Origin: Geothermobacter hydrogeniphilus
GTDB taxonomy: Bacteria > Desulfobacterota > Desulfuromonadia > Desulfuromonadales > Geothermobacteraceae
Assembly: GCF_002093115.1 (NCBI RefSeq)
Contig: NZ_NAAD01000005.1
Span: forward strand, 62,001-126,000
Direction of reading: 5' to 3'
DNA length: 64,000 bases
Shown: in pieces, positions 27,107-36,252 of the stretch
How the letters are laid out: every line of letters begins with the position of its first letter
Position numbering within the stretch: the stretch's first letter is position 1
Notes under the pieces: model-generated
Database searches by the model: none
Seen by the model: only the letters and a program-made list of their open reading frames with translations
Told to the model about the DNA's origin: nothing
Translations under genes and position numbers: made by a program

Positions 27107-28836
27107 ACAGAGGCAGTTTTTTTCTTCTCGTCCTGTTGTTTCTTGCCCTTGGTGAAAGTATCGCGGCTGCGGTGACGGTACAGGCGGTGGCGGACCGGGA
27201 CAGGATTTCGGCCGACGAAAGCCTGCAACTGCAGCTGCGGGTTTCCGGCAGTCCTGACGGGGACCCTGATTTGAACGCCCTGGAAAAGAACTGGGAGATC
27301 CTCAGTCGGGCGAAGAGCAGCCAGGTACAGATCATCAACGGCAGCTTCAGTCGTTCTGTGGTTTACAACCTGACTCTGATGCCACGCAAACAGGGAACCG
27401 TCATGATCCCGGCGGTCTGCTTTTCCGGGGACTGTTCTTTGCCGCTGCCGATCGAGGTCACCGGAACTGCTGATAAGGACACGGCGGCCGATGCCCCCCT
27501 GCTGCTGGAAACAGAGGTCAGCCGGCGGCAGGTTGTCGCGCAGGGCCAGGTGGTGTTCAGGGTCCGATTGCTGCGCCGGGTCGATCTTCTTGAAGGGCAG
27601 CTCGGTGAACCGCAACCGACCGGGGTGGCGGCGGTGGTGAAGAAACTGGGTGATGACCGCAACTATGAAACGCGGCGCAACGGCAGACTTTACCAGGTGA
27701 TTGAACGGGATTACGCCATCTTCCCCCAGGGGAGCGGGAAGATGACAATCCCCGCTCTGCAGTTCGACGGCAGCATCGCCGCCGGTCGTGCGCGGTTCGA
27801 CCCCTTCGGCCGACAGGGGCGGCGGGTCCGCCGCACGTCGAAGCCGCTGCAGGTCGACGTCCTGCCGATTCCTGCCGATATCGGGGGACGGCAATGGCTT
27901 CCGGCAGCCGCCCTGGAGCTGCATGATGACTGGCAGTCACGGCCGCCTCGTCTGCAAGTCGGAGAACCTGTGACCAGAACCCTGCGTCTGAAAGCGACCG
28001 GGCTTCCGTCAGCTCGCCTGCCGAAACTGGAACCGGGCATTCCCGCAAGTTTCAAAAGTTATCCTGATCAGCCGCAGCGTGAGGACGCGTCGACGACTGA
28101 CGGCATCACCGGCAACCTGGTCCAGAAGATCGCTCTGGTACCGACCCGCCCCGGCCGATTCACCCTGCCGGCTTTCGATCTCGACTGGTGGGACACAAAG
28201 GCCGGTCGCTGGCGCAAGGCCCACCTTGATGCCCTGGACCTGGAGGTCGCCCCGGCCGCGGATGGAACGGCGGTGACGACTCCGGTGAAACCCGTCCCTC
28301 GGGTTTCCCGACCCTCCACCGTGTCGGCGGAACCTGCCCCGGCGCCGGTTTCGCAAGGGGCATCAAGTGGAGAACCCCGACCATCTTCACCCGGTTTCTG
28401 GCCCTGGTTATGCCTGGCACTGGCGGTCGGCTGGCTGCTGACCCTGATCCTGGTGTTTCGACGGCGGCAACCCGGGCGGCTTGCCGTGGATGCGGATGAG
28501 GCCGATGAGGCCGGGGGGGATGAAAAAAAAGTACGGCGAGTCGTTGTTCAGGCCGCTCGCGCTCATCGGCCGGACAAGACCCGGAGGGCGCTGGAAGACT
28601 GGAGCCGGACACTCTGGCCCGGTGCCGAAGTCGGTGCCTACGAACGACTGTACCGGGAAGCCGGCCCCGAACTGCGAAGTGAGCTGGATGAACTTGACCG
28701 TACCCTTTATGGTCGAGCCGGTCGACCCTGGCGGGGAGACGGCCTTGCGGATCGCATTATCTCTTTTGTGCCGTCGACGGACAAAAACAACGATGCCGCT
28801 TTGCCTGAACTCTATCCCGGCCGTTCCGGGAGATGA
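27100..28836 (+). CDS. batD: BatD (oxygen tolerance) protein
   Basis: A 578-residue secreted or anchored protein. A signal peptide (about 1-24, FFLLVLLFLALGESIAA) is followed by beta-rich repeats typical of BatD (VTVQAVADRDRISADESLQLQLRVSGSPDGDPDLNALEKNWEIL) and a single helix (about 432-452, WPWLCLALAVGWLLTLILVF) with a cytoplasmic tail of about 125 residues. It is the last gene of the block and ends 3 bases from the convergent tag gene, so no separate terminator fits between them. Confidence 0.86.
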   Translation: MVNRGSFFLLVLLFLALGESIAAAVTVQAVADRDRISADESLQLQLRVSGSPDGDPDLNALEKNWEILSRAKSSQVQIINGSFSRSVVYNLTLMPRKQGTVMIPAVCFSGDCSLPLPIEVTGTADKDTAADAPLLLETEVSRRQVVAQGQVVFRVRLLRRVDLLEGQLGEPQPTGVAAVVKKLGDDRNYETRRNGRLYQVIERDYAIFPQGSGKMTIPALQFDGSIAAGRARFDPFGRQGRRVRRTSKPLQVDVLPIPADIGGRQWLPAAALELHDDWQSRPPRLQVGEPVTRTLRLKATGLPSARLPKLEPGIPASFKSYPDQPQREDASTTDGITGNLVQKIALVPTRPGRFTLPAFDLDWWDTKAGRWRKAHLDALDLEVAPAADGTAVTTPVKPVPRVSRPSTVSAEPAPAPVSQGASSGEPRPSSPGFWPWLCLALAVGWLLTLILVFRRRQPGRLAVDADEADEAGGDEKKVRRVVVQAARAHRPDKTRRALEDWSRTLWPGAEVGAYERLYREAGPELRSELDELDRTLYGRAGRPWRGDGLADRIISFVPSTDKNNDAALPELYPGRSGR

Positions 28837-28839
28837 CTC

Positions 28840-29376
28840 CTAGACGTCGGCCCAGGGCGGCTGCCTTTGCAGTATCCGCGTGTAGACCGGACAGTCCGGT
28901 CGATGGGCTCCCGGCAGGTAGCCGGTGCTCATCAGGAATTCGGCGGTGATCTCGGAGCCGGTGAAGCGGAAGGTCTGTTTGAAGAGTTTGACCCACGCCT
29001 CTTTCGGCCGGGGATGGTGATGATCGAGCCAGGCGCCGAATGAGCCGTAAGCATCGCGTAGTGAGAGGATGCGGCCGGCATTTTCAATCGCGGCTGCGAT
29101 TTTCAGCCGGTTGCGGATAATCCCGGCATCCTGCAGCAGGCGCTGCCGGTCCTTCTCGTCATAGGCGGCAACCTTTTCCAGGTTAAAATTGTCGTAGGCG
29201 CGGCGGAAGTTTTCCGCCTTCTTCAAGATGGTCAGCCAGGACAGGCCGGCCTGGTTGATCTCCAGCACCAGTCGTTCGAACAACAGGTTGTCGTCGCGCA
29301 GCGGGAAACCGTACACCAGGTCGTGGTAGAGGCCATGAAAGGGGTGACCGGGGGCGCTGTCACAGTAGTGGCTCAC
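28840..29376 (-). CDS. tag: DNA-3-methyladenine glycosylase I
   Basis: A 178-residue HhH-type glycosylase that removes 3-methyladenine from DNA. Family marks: YHDLVYGFPLRDDNLLFERLVLEINQAGLSWLTILKKAENFRRAYDNFN, then GIIRNRLKIAAAIENA and the C-terminal FLMSTGYLPGAHRPDCPVY with the Zn-ligand type His and Cys. In the usual motif YHDxEWG the EW pair is replaced by VY here, a divergence from the E. coli enzyme. Four bases separate its start from the small membrane protein gene upstream, so it is probably the last gene of a three-gene minus-strand unit. Confidence 0.85.
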   Translation of the reverse strand: MSHYCDSAPGHPFHGLYHDLVYGFPLRDDNLLFERLVLEINQAGLSWLTILKKAENFRRAYDNFNLEKVAAYDEKDRQRLLQDAGIIRNRLKIAAAIENAGRILSLRDAYGSFGAWLDHHHPRPKEAWVKLFKQTFRFTGSEITAEFLMSTGYLPGAHRPDCPVYTRILQRQPPWADV

Positions 29377-29380
29377 GATA

Positions 29381-29587
29381 TTATTCGCGGATCAGGAAGG
29401 GCAGGATGGCCAGCAGCAGGGCGACCGGGATATAGATCAGCATGCGCTGGACGAAGTAGGGGTAAGCCATCAGGCTCACCCCGCAGAGGGTCGGGATCAG
29501 CACCCGCTGTTTTTTGCCGTAGATGAAATAGGCGAAGCCGAGACTGCCGACGAACAGGTCGAGAAAAATCTTGAGAGAAGAATCCAT
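29381..29587 (-). CDS. Small hydrophobic protein of unknown function
   Basis: 68 residues with two hydrophobic segments (IFLDLFVGSLGFAYFIYG and IYIPVALLLAILPFLI) around a short basic loop (GKKQR), so probably a two-helix membrane protein. AGGAG lies 9 bases before the ATG. It lies between the LysE-type exporter (11 bases) and tag (4 bases) genes. Family not recognised with certainty. Confidence 0.65.
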   Translation of the reverse strand: MDSSLKIFLDLFVGSLGFAYFIYGKKQRVLIPTLCGVSLMAYPYFVQRMLIYIPVALLLAILPFLIRE

Positions 29588-29598
29588 CAGGTAAGCTC

Positions 29599-30219
29599 CT
29601 AACCGAGTGCCAGCCAGAAACCGACACCTGCCATCAGGGTGCCGGCGACGCGGTTGACGAAACGGACATTGCCGCTTTTGAGCAGATTGCGGCCGAGTGT
29701 GCGGCCCCCACTTGCGTAAAGCACCAGGCTCGTAAATTCGATGGTGAGAATGATCCCCAGCAGCAAAACGAGTTGGGGGACCAGCGGTCGCTGTTGATCG
29801 ATGAATGGTGGCAGCAGGGCAATGAAAAAGGCCCAGCCCTTGGGATTGGCGACAGCGGTCACGAACCCCTGCAGCGCGAGCTGTCGTGGCGAATCTTCGA
29901 GTCCTGGGGCGCCGTCCAGGTCCAGGGCGAGTTTGCCCCGGGAGAGCCAGAGCTGCAGCCCGAGCCAGCCGAGGTAGAGACCGCCGATGATTTTCAGCAG
30001 GATGAAAATAGCGGGGTAGTTCAGCATGATTGCCGCGGCGCCGATGACCGAAGCGCCGGCAACCAGGCCGACTCCGACCAGTTCACCATACATCATCCAG
30101 AACGTGCGGCGTACGCCGATGGTCATTCCCAGGGTCAGGGAGAGAGTCATGCACATCCCCGGGGTCAGGGAAACAAGGAAAAAGGTCGGAACGAAGATTG
30201 AGAGGGGCGGCAGGGTCAT
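29599..30219 (-). CDS. LysE/RhtB family amino-acid exporter
   Basis: A 206-residue inner-membrane protein with about six hydrophobic segments. The start LSIFVPTFFLVSLTPGMCMTLSLTLGMTIGVRRTFWMMYGE contains the LysE-family pattern (TPGxxxxxxxxxGxxxG), followed by IIGGLYLGWLGLQLW and AVANPKGWAFFIALLPPFI. Such proteins export amino acids or related compounds by proton antiport; the substrate cannot be told. The SD before the ATG at 30219 is weak. First gene of the three-gene group ending with tag. Confidence 0.85.
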   Translation of the reverse strand: MTLPPLSIFVPTFFLVSLTPGMCMTLSLTLGMTIGVRRTFWMMYGELVGVGLVAGASVIGAAAIMLNYPAIFILLKIIGGLYLGWLGLQLWLSRGKLALDLDGAPGLEDSPRQLALQGFVTAVANPKGWAFFIALLPPFIDQQRPLVPQLVLLLGIILTIEFTSLVLYASGGRTLGRNLLKSGNVRFVNRVAGTLMAGVGFWLALG

Positions 30220-30367
30220 GGGAAAGAAAAGCTCTGTCGAGTGAGGGAATACGCCGCTCGCGGATTCAGCCCGAAGTTTATCATGGACGTGGCGGTCCCG
30301 GCCAGAGCCAATCTCGATGGTGCCGTAAAAATATCATTTGATCGGAGGGGGAAGGAAAGGGCAAAAA

Positions 30368-30398
30368 GAGAGGGGAACGGCCGGTCCGTTCCCCTCTC
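30368..30398 (-). terminator. Rho-independent terminator of nrdJ
   Basis: GAGAGGGGAACGG (30368-30380) pairs perfectly with CCGTTCCCCTCTC (30386-30398) around a 5-base loop. On the minus strand it is followed by TTTTTGCCC. It lies 36 bases past the nrdJ stop. Confidence 0.9.
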
Positions 30399-30433
30399 CC
30401 GCAGGGCAGCACTGGAACTGTTCCTGTCCTGAA

Positions 30434-32659
30434 TCAGGCGCACTCCGAGTAGCCGCAGGCGTGGCAGACGCAGCAGCCGCCCTCGTGCTCGACCGGGCCG
30501 CCGCAGTCGGGACAGGCGCCGCCGTTGCCGACGAACCGGGTCGGGGCGTCCCCCTCGGGCAGCATGTGCAGTTCGATCGCCTTGGCCACGGCATCGGCGC
30601 AGGAGGTGATGCGGTTGGCGCCGAACCCGGCCGGTTTGTGGCAGGAAATGCCGATCATCTGCTTGACTGCCTGGCGGGCCTGGACACCGGAGCGCCAGGC
30701 GAGGGAGACCAGTCGGCCGATGGCTTCACATTGGCTGGCCGCGCAGCCGCCGGCTTTGCCCATGGTGGTAAAGAGCTCGAAAGCGCCCTTGTGGTCTTCG
30801 TTGATGGTGACATAGAGAGGGCCGCAGCCGGTTTCCATCTGGTAGGTGGATCCCTTGAGAGCCCGAGGGCGTTCCCGTTTGTGAGACTTTTTCTCCACCT
30901 CCATCGGCACTTCGGGCGCGCTCTTTTCCTCGGACTTCTTCACCGAAAGAACCTGCATGTCGCGGGACCCGTCACGGTAGATGGTGACCCCTTTGCAGCC
31001 GGTCTGGTAGGCCAGTCGGTAGACTTTGGCCACATCATCACGGGTGGCGTCGTTGCAGAAGTTGACGGTCTTGGAAACGGCGTTGTCGCAGTGCTCCTGG
31101 AAGGCCGCCTGCATCCGCACATGGTCCTCGGGAGTGATGTCGTGGGAGGTGACGAAGACCCGGCGGATATCCTCGGGGATCTCGGCGATATCCTGGACCG
31201 TGCCGTGTTCGGCGATTTTCTCCATCAGTTCCCTGGAGTAGAAGCCGCGTTCGCGGGCGATCTTTTCAAACAGCGGATGAACCTCAATCAGCTTGTCGTT
31301 GTCGAGGACCTGGCGGATATAGCTGACGGCGAACAGCGGCTCGACCCCGGATGAGGTGTTGCTGATGATTGAGATGGTGCCGGTCGGGGCGATGGTGGTG
31401 CAGGTGGCATTGCGGATCTTTTTTCCGCCTTTGACATCGAAGATCGAGCCTTTGAAGTTCGGGAAGGCGCCGCGCTCCTCGGCCAGTTCAATCGACATCT
31501 GGTGGGAGGTGTCGTTGATGAATTTCATCACCTTGCCGCCCAACTCGACGGCGCTCTCTGAATTGTAGGGAATGCCGAGCAGGATCAGCATATCCGCCCA
31601 GCCCATGACACCGAGACCGATCTTGCGGTTGGCGCGGGTCATCTGGTCGATTTCGGGGATCGGGTAGTTGTTGACTTCGATGACATTGTCGAGAAAGCGG
31701 GTCGCCAGGCGCACGGTCTCGCCAAGGCGGTTCCAGTCGACATCTCCGTCAAGAATGAAACGGGCCAGGTTGATCGAGCCGAGGTTGCAGGATTCGTAGG
31801 GCAGCAGCGGTTGTTCGCCGCAGGGATTGGTGGCCTCGATTTCGCCGACCTGGGGGGTCGGGTTGTCGCGGTTGAGACGGTCGAGGAAGATGATCCCCGG
31901 TTCGCCGTTGTGCCAGGCCATGTCGACGATGTGGTCGAAGACTTTTCGGGCCGGCAACTTCTGCATCGGTTTCCCGGTGCGCGGGTTGATGATCTCGTAG
32001 TCACCGTCGACTTCCACCGCTTCCATGAAGGCTTCGGTCATGCCGACCGAGATATTGAAATTGGTCAGCACCGTCTGGTCCCGTTTGGCCATGATGAAAT
32101 CCATGATGTCGGGATGGTCGACGCGCAGGATGCCCATGTTGGCGCCGCGGCGGGTGCCGCCCTGCTTGATGGTTTCGGTCGCCGCGTCGAAAACCTTCAT
32201 GAAGGAGATCGGACCGGAGCTGACCCCCTTGGTTGAGCTGACGACGTCGTTGGCCGGACGGATGCGCGAGAAGGCGAAGCCGGTGCCGCCGCCGCTCTTA
32301 TGGATCAGGGCGGTATTCTTGATCGATTCGAAAATTTCCTCCATCGAATCGCCGACCGGCAGCACGAAACAGGCGGACAACTGTCCAAGTTCGCGGCCGG
32401 CGTTCATCAGCGTGGGGGAGTTGGGCATGAATTCCAGGCTGGTGATCATGCGGAAAAAATCTTTTTCCAGTTGCCTGGCGTCAACACCTGTCTTCAGCCG
32501 TGTCTCGGCCGAGGCGATGGTATGGGCCACGCGCTGGAACATGGCGGCCGGTGTTTCAAGAACCTTGCCTTCTTCGTCGCGCTTGAGATAGCGACGTTCA
32601 AGGACCGTGACGGCATTCGGGGAAAGGGGGATTTCAGTTTTACGAGACGTCTTAGGCAT
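30434..32659 (-). CDS. nrdJ: Adenosylcobalamin-dependent (class II) ribonucleotide reductase
   Basis: Makes deoxyribonucleotides with B12 as radical source, so it works with or without oxygen. 741 residues, cytoplasmic. Seen: SGGGTGFAFSRIRPAND and GVSSGPISFMKVFDAATETIKQGGTRRGANMG (substrate barrel), NPCGEQPLLPYESCNLGSINL with the radical-site cysteine and glutamate, APTGTISIISNTSSGVEPLF, and a C-terminal zinc-ribbon-like tail with CPDCGGPVEHEGGCCVCHACGYSEC. The C-terminal cysteines probably serve in re-reduction. GGGTTGCAAC precedes the ATG. Upstream lie NrdR boxes. The gene stands alone with its own terminator. Confidence 0.95.
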   Translation of the reverse strand: MPKTSRKTEIPLSPNAVTVLERRYLKRDEEGKVLETPAAMFQRVAHTIASAETRLKTGVDARQLEKDFFRMITSLEFMPNSPTLMNAGRELGQLSACFVLPVGDSMEEIFESIKNTALIHKSGGGTGFAFSRIRPANDVVSSTKGVSSGPISFMKVFDAATETIKQGGTRRGANMGILRVDHPDIMDFIMAKRDQTVLTNFNISVGMTEAFMEAVEVDGDYEIINPRTGKPMQKLPARKVFDHIVDMAWHNGEPGIIFLDRLNRDNPTPQVGEIEATNPCGEQPLLPYESCNLGSINLARFILDGDVDWNRLGETVRLATRFLDNVIEVNNYPIPEIDQMTRANRKIGLGVMGWADMLILLGIPYNSESAVELGGKVMKFINDTSHQMSIELAEERGAFPNFKGSIFDVKGGKKIRNATCTTIAPTGTISIISNTSSGVEPLFAVSYIRQVLDNDKLIEVHPLFEKIARERGFYSRELMEKIAEHGTVQDIAEIPEDIRRVFVTSHDITPEDHVRMQAAFQEHCDNAVSKTVNFCNDATRDDVAKVYRLAYQTGCKGVTIYRDGSRDMQVLSVKKSEEKSAPEVPMEVEKKSHKRERPRALKGSTYQMETGCGPLYVTINEDHKGAFELFTTMGKAGGCAASQCEAIGRLVSLAWRSGVQARQAVKQMIGISCHKPAGFGANRITSCADAVAKAIELHMLPEGDAPTRFVGNGGACPDCGGPVEHEGGCCVCHACGYSECA

Positions 32660-32745
32660 GTTGCAACCCTTCTGAATTAAATCGCAATGTTCGATTTAAG
32701 GTTGTCGTGATCGGTTTTGAAAACGTTCGAGGTGTCCTAGAGGAA

Positions 32746-32761
32746 ATAACACATACTGTGG
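32746..32761 (-). promoter_or_regulatory. Degenerate NrdR box (distal to consensus box by 32 bp)
   Basis: ATAACACATACTGTGG retains the right half WGTG and central ATA of the NrdR consensus ACACWATATATWGTGT, and its centre is 32 bp from that of the strong box, the usual spacing for NrdR box pairs. It would be doubtful without the partner. Confidence 0.5.
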
Positions 32762-32777
32762 TAAGGGTGACTTTAAA

Positions 32778-32793
32778 CCACAATATATAGTGG
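32778..32793 (-). promoter_or_regulatory. NrdR box upstream of nrdJ
   Basis: CCACAATATATAGTGG matches the NrdR operator consensus ACACWATATATWGTGT at all but the outermost positions. It lies about 120 bases upstream of the nrdJ start, in a 421-bp gap between divergent genes that is otherwise AT-rich and shows no gene. NrdR represses ribonucleotide reductase genes in response to dATP/ATP (family knowledge). Confidence 0.8.
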
Positions 32794-33080
32794 CTGTCAA
32801 GCCGGAAAATCGGATTCTTCGGCAAGGGAAAAAGATCGGTTTTTCACCTGTTTGGAAAATGACTAAAAAGGTATTGAATTTATTGTGAAATTGATTTTGG
32901 AAGAGGTTGCCGGGTTGATTTTCTGGACAAGAATGAAGGTGCGAAACCGATTGGATGAGCGGGGTTGGCGGGGAAAAAAGCCGTAGGGAAAACTTGGCTT
33001 TGCAGTTTCCTTAAAAGCATGTTAGAAAACAAAGTCGTTTAATGCATTTTCTGCACGATTGCGCCACTCTGGAAACCGCA

Positions 33081-34130
33081 ATGACGCGAAAAAAGAATGA
33101 CCCGCAGGACCTCGAAAAAGAACTGCGGGGCCTGAAAAATATTCTCAGTGTCGCCCAGGTGGTTGTTTCATCCCTGCGCCTGGAGGAAGTTCTCGACAAT
33201 ATTCTCGGCAGCGCCATGGCAGTTATGGAGATGCCCGCCGGGAGCATTGCGCTCTACGACCGGGCCAGCAACTATCTCTCCCTCAAGGTTCATCACGGCC
33301 TCAGTGAAAACTTCATCTCCCGTGATCGTTGGCGGGTGGGCGAGGGGGGACTGACGGCCACTATTCTCAACCAGGGAACAGCCTTTGCCGTCGAAGACAC
33401 CGATAAAGCTGATTTTTTCAACAACCCCCTGGCGGTCACTGAGGGAATCCGGGCCCTGATTGCCGTTCCGTTGAAAATTCAGAACAAGGTGATCGGCATC
33501 CTCTACGTCGATGATTTCAAGCCGCGTCGTTTCGATCAGATGGATCTGCGGTTGTTGTCAATCCTCGGGTCTTTTGCGGCGATGAGCATTGACAATGCGC
33601 GATTGCACGAAAAAACGCGTCGTCTTGCCTCCACCGACGGGTTGACCGGCTTGTACAATCACCGCCAGTTCAAGCGGCTCTTTTCCGAGGAATTGATGAG
33701 GGCGCGACGTTATCGGAAACCTCTCGGCCTGGTGATGCTTGACGTTGATGATTTCAAACATTTTAATGACAGCTATGGCCACCCGGTCGGTGACAAGGTG
33801 CTGGTGGCTGTCGCCGAGATTCTGACCGAGACCCTGCGTGACTGTGATTATATTTTTCGTTATGGCGGTGAGGAATTCATTGCCCTGCTTCCGGAGTCGG
33901 ATGCCGCTGCTTCTCTGGCCGCCGCGGAACGGTGCCGGGCCCTTATTGAGCAGGAGTCGGCACGCTATCTCGACGGTTTTGCCACGACTGGTGTCACCGT
34001 CAGCATCGGGGTGGCGACCTATCCGCGGGACGGTGAAACATTTGATGGCCTGCTCAAGGTTGTTGATGACCTGCTCTATGCCGCCAAACGCGAGGGCAAG
34101 AACAAGATCCACTATCTGCCGGACAGCTGA
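33081..34130 (+). CDS. GAF-GGDEF diguanylate cyclase
   Basis: A cytoplasmic protein of about 349 residues that makes cyclic di-GMP. A GAF sensory domain (about 20-175: ILSVAQVVVSSLRLEEVLDNIL... VIGILYVDDFKPRRFDQMDLRLLSILGSFAAMSIDNARL) precedes a GGDEF domain with intact YGGEEF active site, LTGLYNHRQFKRL start, and an inhibitory I-site RDCD placed five residues before GGEEF. No membrane segment. I chose ATG 33081 (MTRKKNDPQDLEKEL, with GGAAA upstream); an ATG at 33042 is also in frame. The following gene is an NtrC-family regulator 75 bases downstream. Confidence 0.87.
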   Translation: MTRKKNDPQDLEKELRGLKNILSVAQVVVSSLRLEEVLDNILGSAMAVMEMPAGSIALYDRASNYLSLKVHHGLSENFISRDRWRVGEGGLTATILNQGTAFAVEDTDKADFFNNPLAVTEGIRALIAVPLKIQNKVIGILYVDDFKPRRFDQMDLRLLSILGSFAAMSIDNARLHEKTRRLASTDGLTGLYNHRQFKRLFSEELMRARRYRKPLGLVMLDVDDFKHFNDSYGHPVGDKVLVAVAEILTETLRDCDYIFRYGGEEFIALLPESDAAASLAAAERCRALIEQESARYLDGFATTGVTVSIGVATYPRDGETFDGLLKVVDDLLYAAKREGKNKIHYLPDS

Positions 34131-34205
34131 TGCGTTTTTTGTCGTGCGGTCCCCTCTGCCTGTTTTCAACCCCGGAAAAATCTACCCGTGCTAGAATGCA
34201 AAACC

Positions 34206-35630
34206 ATGGCTGGTGAAAAAATACTGATTGTTGATGATGAAGAGGGGATGCGGCGGTTGTTGAGCCGCATTCTCGTCAGAGAAGGTTATGAAACCAACGC
34301 GGTCGGCAACGGCGATGACGCGCTGCAGGCGATTGCTCAGGACCAGTACGACCTGATCATCACCGATATCAAGATGCCGGGTATGGGAGGTTTGGAACTC
34401 CTTTCCGAACTTCGCGCCTACGATCCGCGTCTGCCGATTATCGTCATTACTGCCTATGGTACCGTCGAGAGTGCCGTTCAGGCGTTGCGGGCCGGTGCCT
34501 ACGACTACATCACCAAGCCTTTTGAAACCGACGAGATCCGACTGACCGTTGCCAAGGCCCTTGAGCGGGAACGATTGCTGGCCGAGAATCGCTACCTGCA
34601 TGAAGAGCTCGAAGGCCGCTACAAATTTTCCGGTATTATCGGCAACGCCAGGGCGATGCAGGATGTTTTTGATATTACCGCCTCGGTTGCCGCGTCCAAT
34701 GCCAATGTCCTGATTACCGGGGAGTCGGGAACCGGCAAGGAACTGATCGCCCGCTCCATTCATTTCAATTCCACTCGCAAGGATAAACCCTTCATCGTCC
34801 TGAATTGCGCCGCGTTGTCGGAGAGCATTCTCGAAAGTGAGCTCTTCGGCCATGAAAGGGGTGCCTTCACCGGGGCGCTGCATACCAAGAAGGGCCGTTT
34901 TGAATTGGCCGATCAGGGAACCCTGTTCATTGATGAAGTCGGTGAAATGAGTCTTGCGGCCCAGGTCAAGCTGCTGCGGGTTATCCAGGAACATGAATTC
35001 GAACGGGTCGGCGGCAATCGTACCATCAAGGTTGATGTCCGCATCGTCGCCGCGACCAACAAGAATCTCGAAGAAGAGGTCAAGAAGTCGACTTTTCGGG
35101 AAGATCTTTTCTACCGTCTCAATGTCATCAATGTTCATCTGCCCCCCCTGCGGGAGCGGCGGGAGGATATTGAACCGCTGGCGGCTCATTTTCTCGACAA
35201 GTATACTCGGGAAACCGGCAAGAAAATTGAGCAGATTTCTCCCAAGGCCATCGCCTGCCTGATCGCTCACGACTGGCCGGGCAACGTTCGTGAACTCGAA
35301 AATGCTATCGAGCGGGCGGTCGTTCTGGCCAAGGGAGAGATCCTGACCCCGCGTGATTTCCCCCAGGGAATCCAGGATCAGGACCAGATCTGCCTGTCTC
35401 TGCCGGAGAACGGCGGCAGTCTGACCGACATCCTTGAAGACCTGGAGCGGCAGTTGATCGTTCAGACGCTCAACCGGGAAGGTCGTTCCCAGACGCGTAC
35501 CGCCGAAGTCCTCGGCATCAAGCGCACCACCCTGCGCTACAAAATGGAGAAGTACCATCTGCTCGGCAATGGCGAGGAAGAATCTTTCGATAACGCCGGG
35601 GGGGATGTGGTCGAGGACGGGGAAGAATGA
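34206..35630 (+). CDS. NtrC-family sigma-54 dependent response regulator
   Basis: A 474-residue transcription activator. The receiver domain has D10/D11, phospho-acceptor D54 (IITDIKMPG) and KPF; the AAA+ domain has Walker A GESGTGKE, the sigma-54 contact loop GAFTGA and Walker [11 protein letters not shown]; the C-terminal Fis-type HTH reads [36 protein letters not shown]. The ATG at 34206 gives the standard start [12 protein letters not shown] but its SD is poor; a GTG at 34188 is also possible. No histidine kinase gene is adjacent, so the partner lies elsewhere. Targets are unknown; possible candidates are sigma-54 promoters such as that of glnB, but the gene is not identifiable as ntrC itself. 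Confidence 0.9.
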   Translation: MAGEKILIVDDEEGMRRLLSRILVREGYETNAVGNGDDALQAIAQDQYDLIITDIKMPGMGGLELLSELRAYDPRLPIIVITAYGTVESAVQALRAGAYDYITKPFETDEIRLTVAKALERERLLAENRYLHEELEGRYKFSGIIGNARAMQDVFDITASVAASNANVLITGESGTGKELIARSIHFNSTRKDKPFIVLNCAALSESILESELFGHERGAFTGALHTKKGRFELADQGTLFIDEVGEMSLAAQVKLLRVIQEHEFERVGGNRTIKVDVRIVAATNKNLEEEVKKSTFREDLFYRLNVINVHLPPLRERREDIEPLAAHFLDKYTRETGKKIEQISPKAIACLIAHDWPGNVRELENAIERAVVLAKGEILTPRDFPQGIQDQDQICLSLPENGGSLTDILEDLERQLIVQTLNREGRSQTRTAEVLGIKRTTLRYKMEKYHLLGNGEEESFDNAGGDVVEDGEE

Positions 35631-35757
35631 CGAAAAAGTGTCTTCCCCGCACTCAACCGAAGGTTTCGCTCTGCCAGTGCTGATGCTCCGAACATCCCGG
35701 CAAGGCTGGACAATCGGGTTTTTTGCTGATGGTACGTTCCTTGCTGACTGATTCGCT

Positions 35758-36252
35758 GTGTTTTCCTTCCCGCGCCGACATAAATGGGTTCTGTGCCTGT
35801 TGCTGTTCATTGGCCTGCTGTTGCCCGTTGCCGGTGACGGTTGTTTCGGCCCCAAGCTGTTTATCGGCCTGGATGGTTCCGTTCGTCAGGAAACCCTGTA
35901 CGCCCTGGTCTCGATCTACATCAAGGAGAAAACCGGAACCGAGACAGCAGCGGTACATCTCGACGGAGCGTCACCTGCTGAGGTATTGACCGCGGACAAG
36001 GCTGATCTGGTTTTCTGCGAAAAAATTCCCCCGGCCGGCCGCGTGGTTTTTAAAAAAGAAGAGATGCCTTTCATTGTCAGCGGCGAAAGACCGCAATCCG
36101 ACCTGCAGTTCACGCTGGTGATTCCCGCCCTGAAAAAACTTTCCGGGCTGTTGCCGGCGAATGACTTTTCTTCCCTGGTCCAGGCCGTCGCGTCCGGTGC
36201 GCCTCCTCTTGCAACCGCGCGTGAGTTTCTCGATTCCCGAGGGTGGCTGTAG
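35758..36252 (+). CDS. Secreted protein resembling one lobe of a periplasmic binding protein
   Basis: A 164-residue protein with a GTG start; no other start exists in the frame because of a stop 6 bases upstream. A signal peptide (about 8-26, WVLCLLLFIGLLLPVAG) precedes a short domain (KLFIGLDGSVRQETLYALVSIYIKEKTGTETAAVHL...LVFCEKIPP) that resembles the first lobe of glycine-betaine/osmoprotectant binding proteins, but the second lobe is missing (binding proteins are about twice as long). It is the first gene of an eleven-gene run; its stop overlaps the next start (TAGTG). The function is unknown; the family guess is weak. Confidence 0.6.
   Translation: MFSFPRRHKWVLCLLLFIGLLLPVAGDGCFGPKLFIGLDGSVRQETLYALVSIYIKEKTGTETAAVHLDGASPAEVLTADKADLVFCEKIPPAGRVVFKKEEMPFIVSGERPQSDLQFTLVIPALKKLSGLLPANDFSSLVQAVASGAPPLATAREFLDSRGWL

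Noticed and set aside
34191-35855. 554-codon minus-strand frame opposite the NtrC-family regulator
   Set aside because: The plus strand has receiver, AAA+ and HTH motifs with correct catalytic residues; the opposite frame has no recognisable domain.
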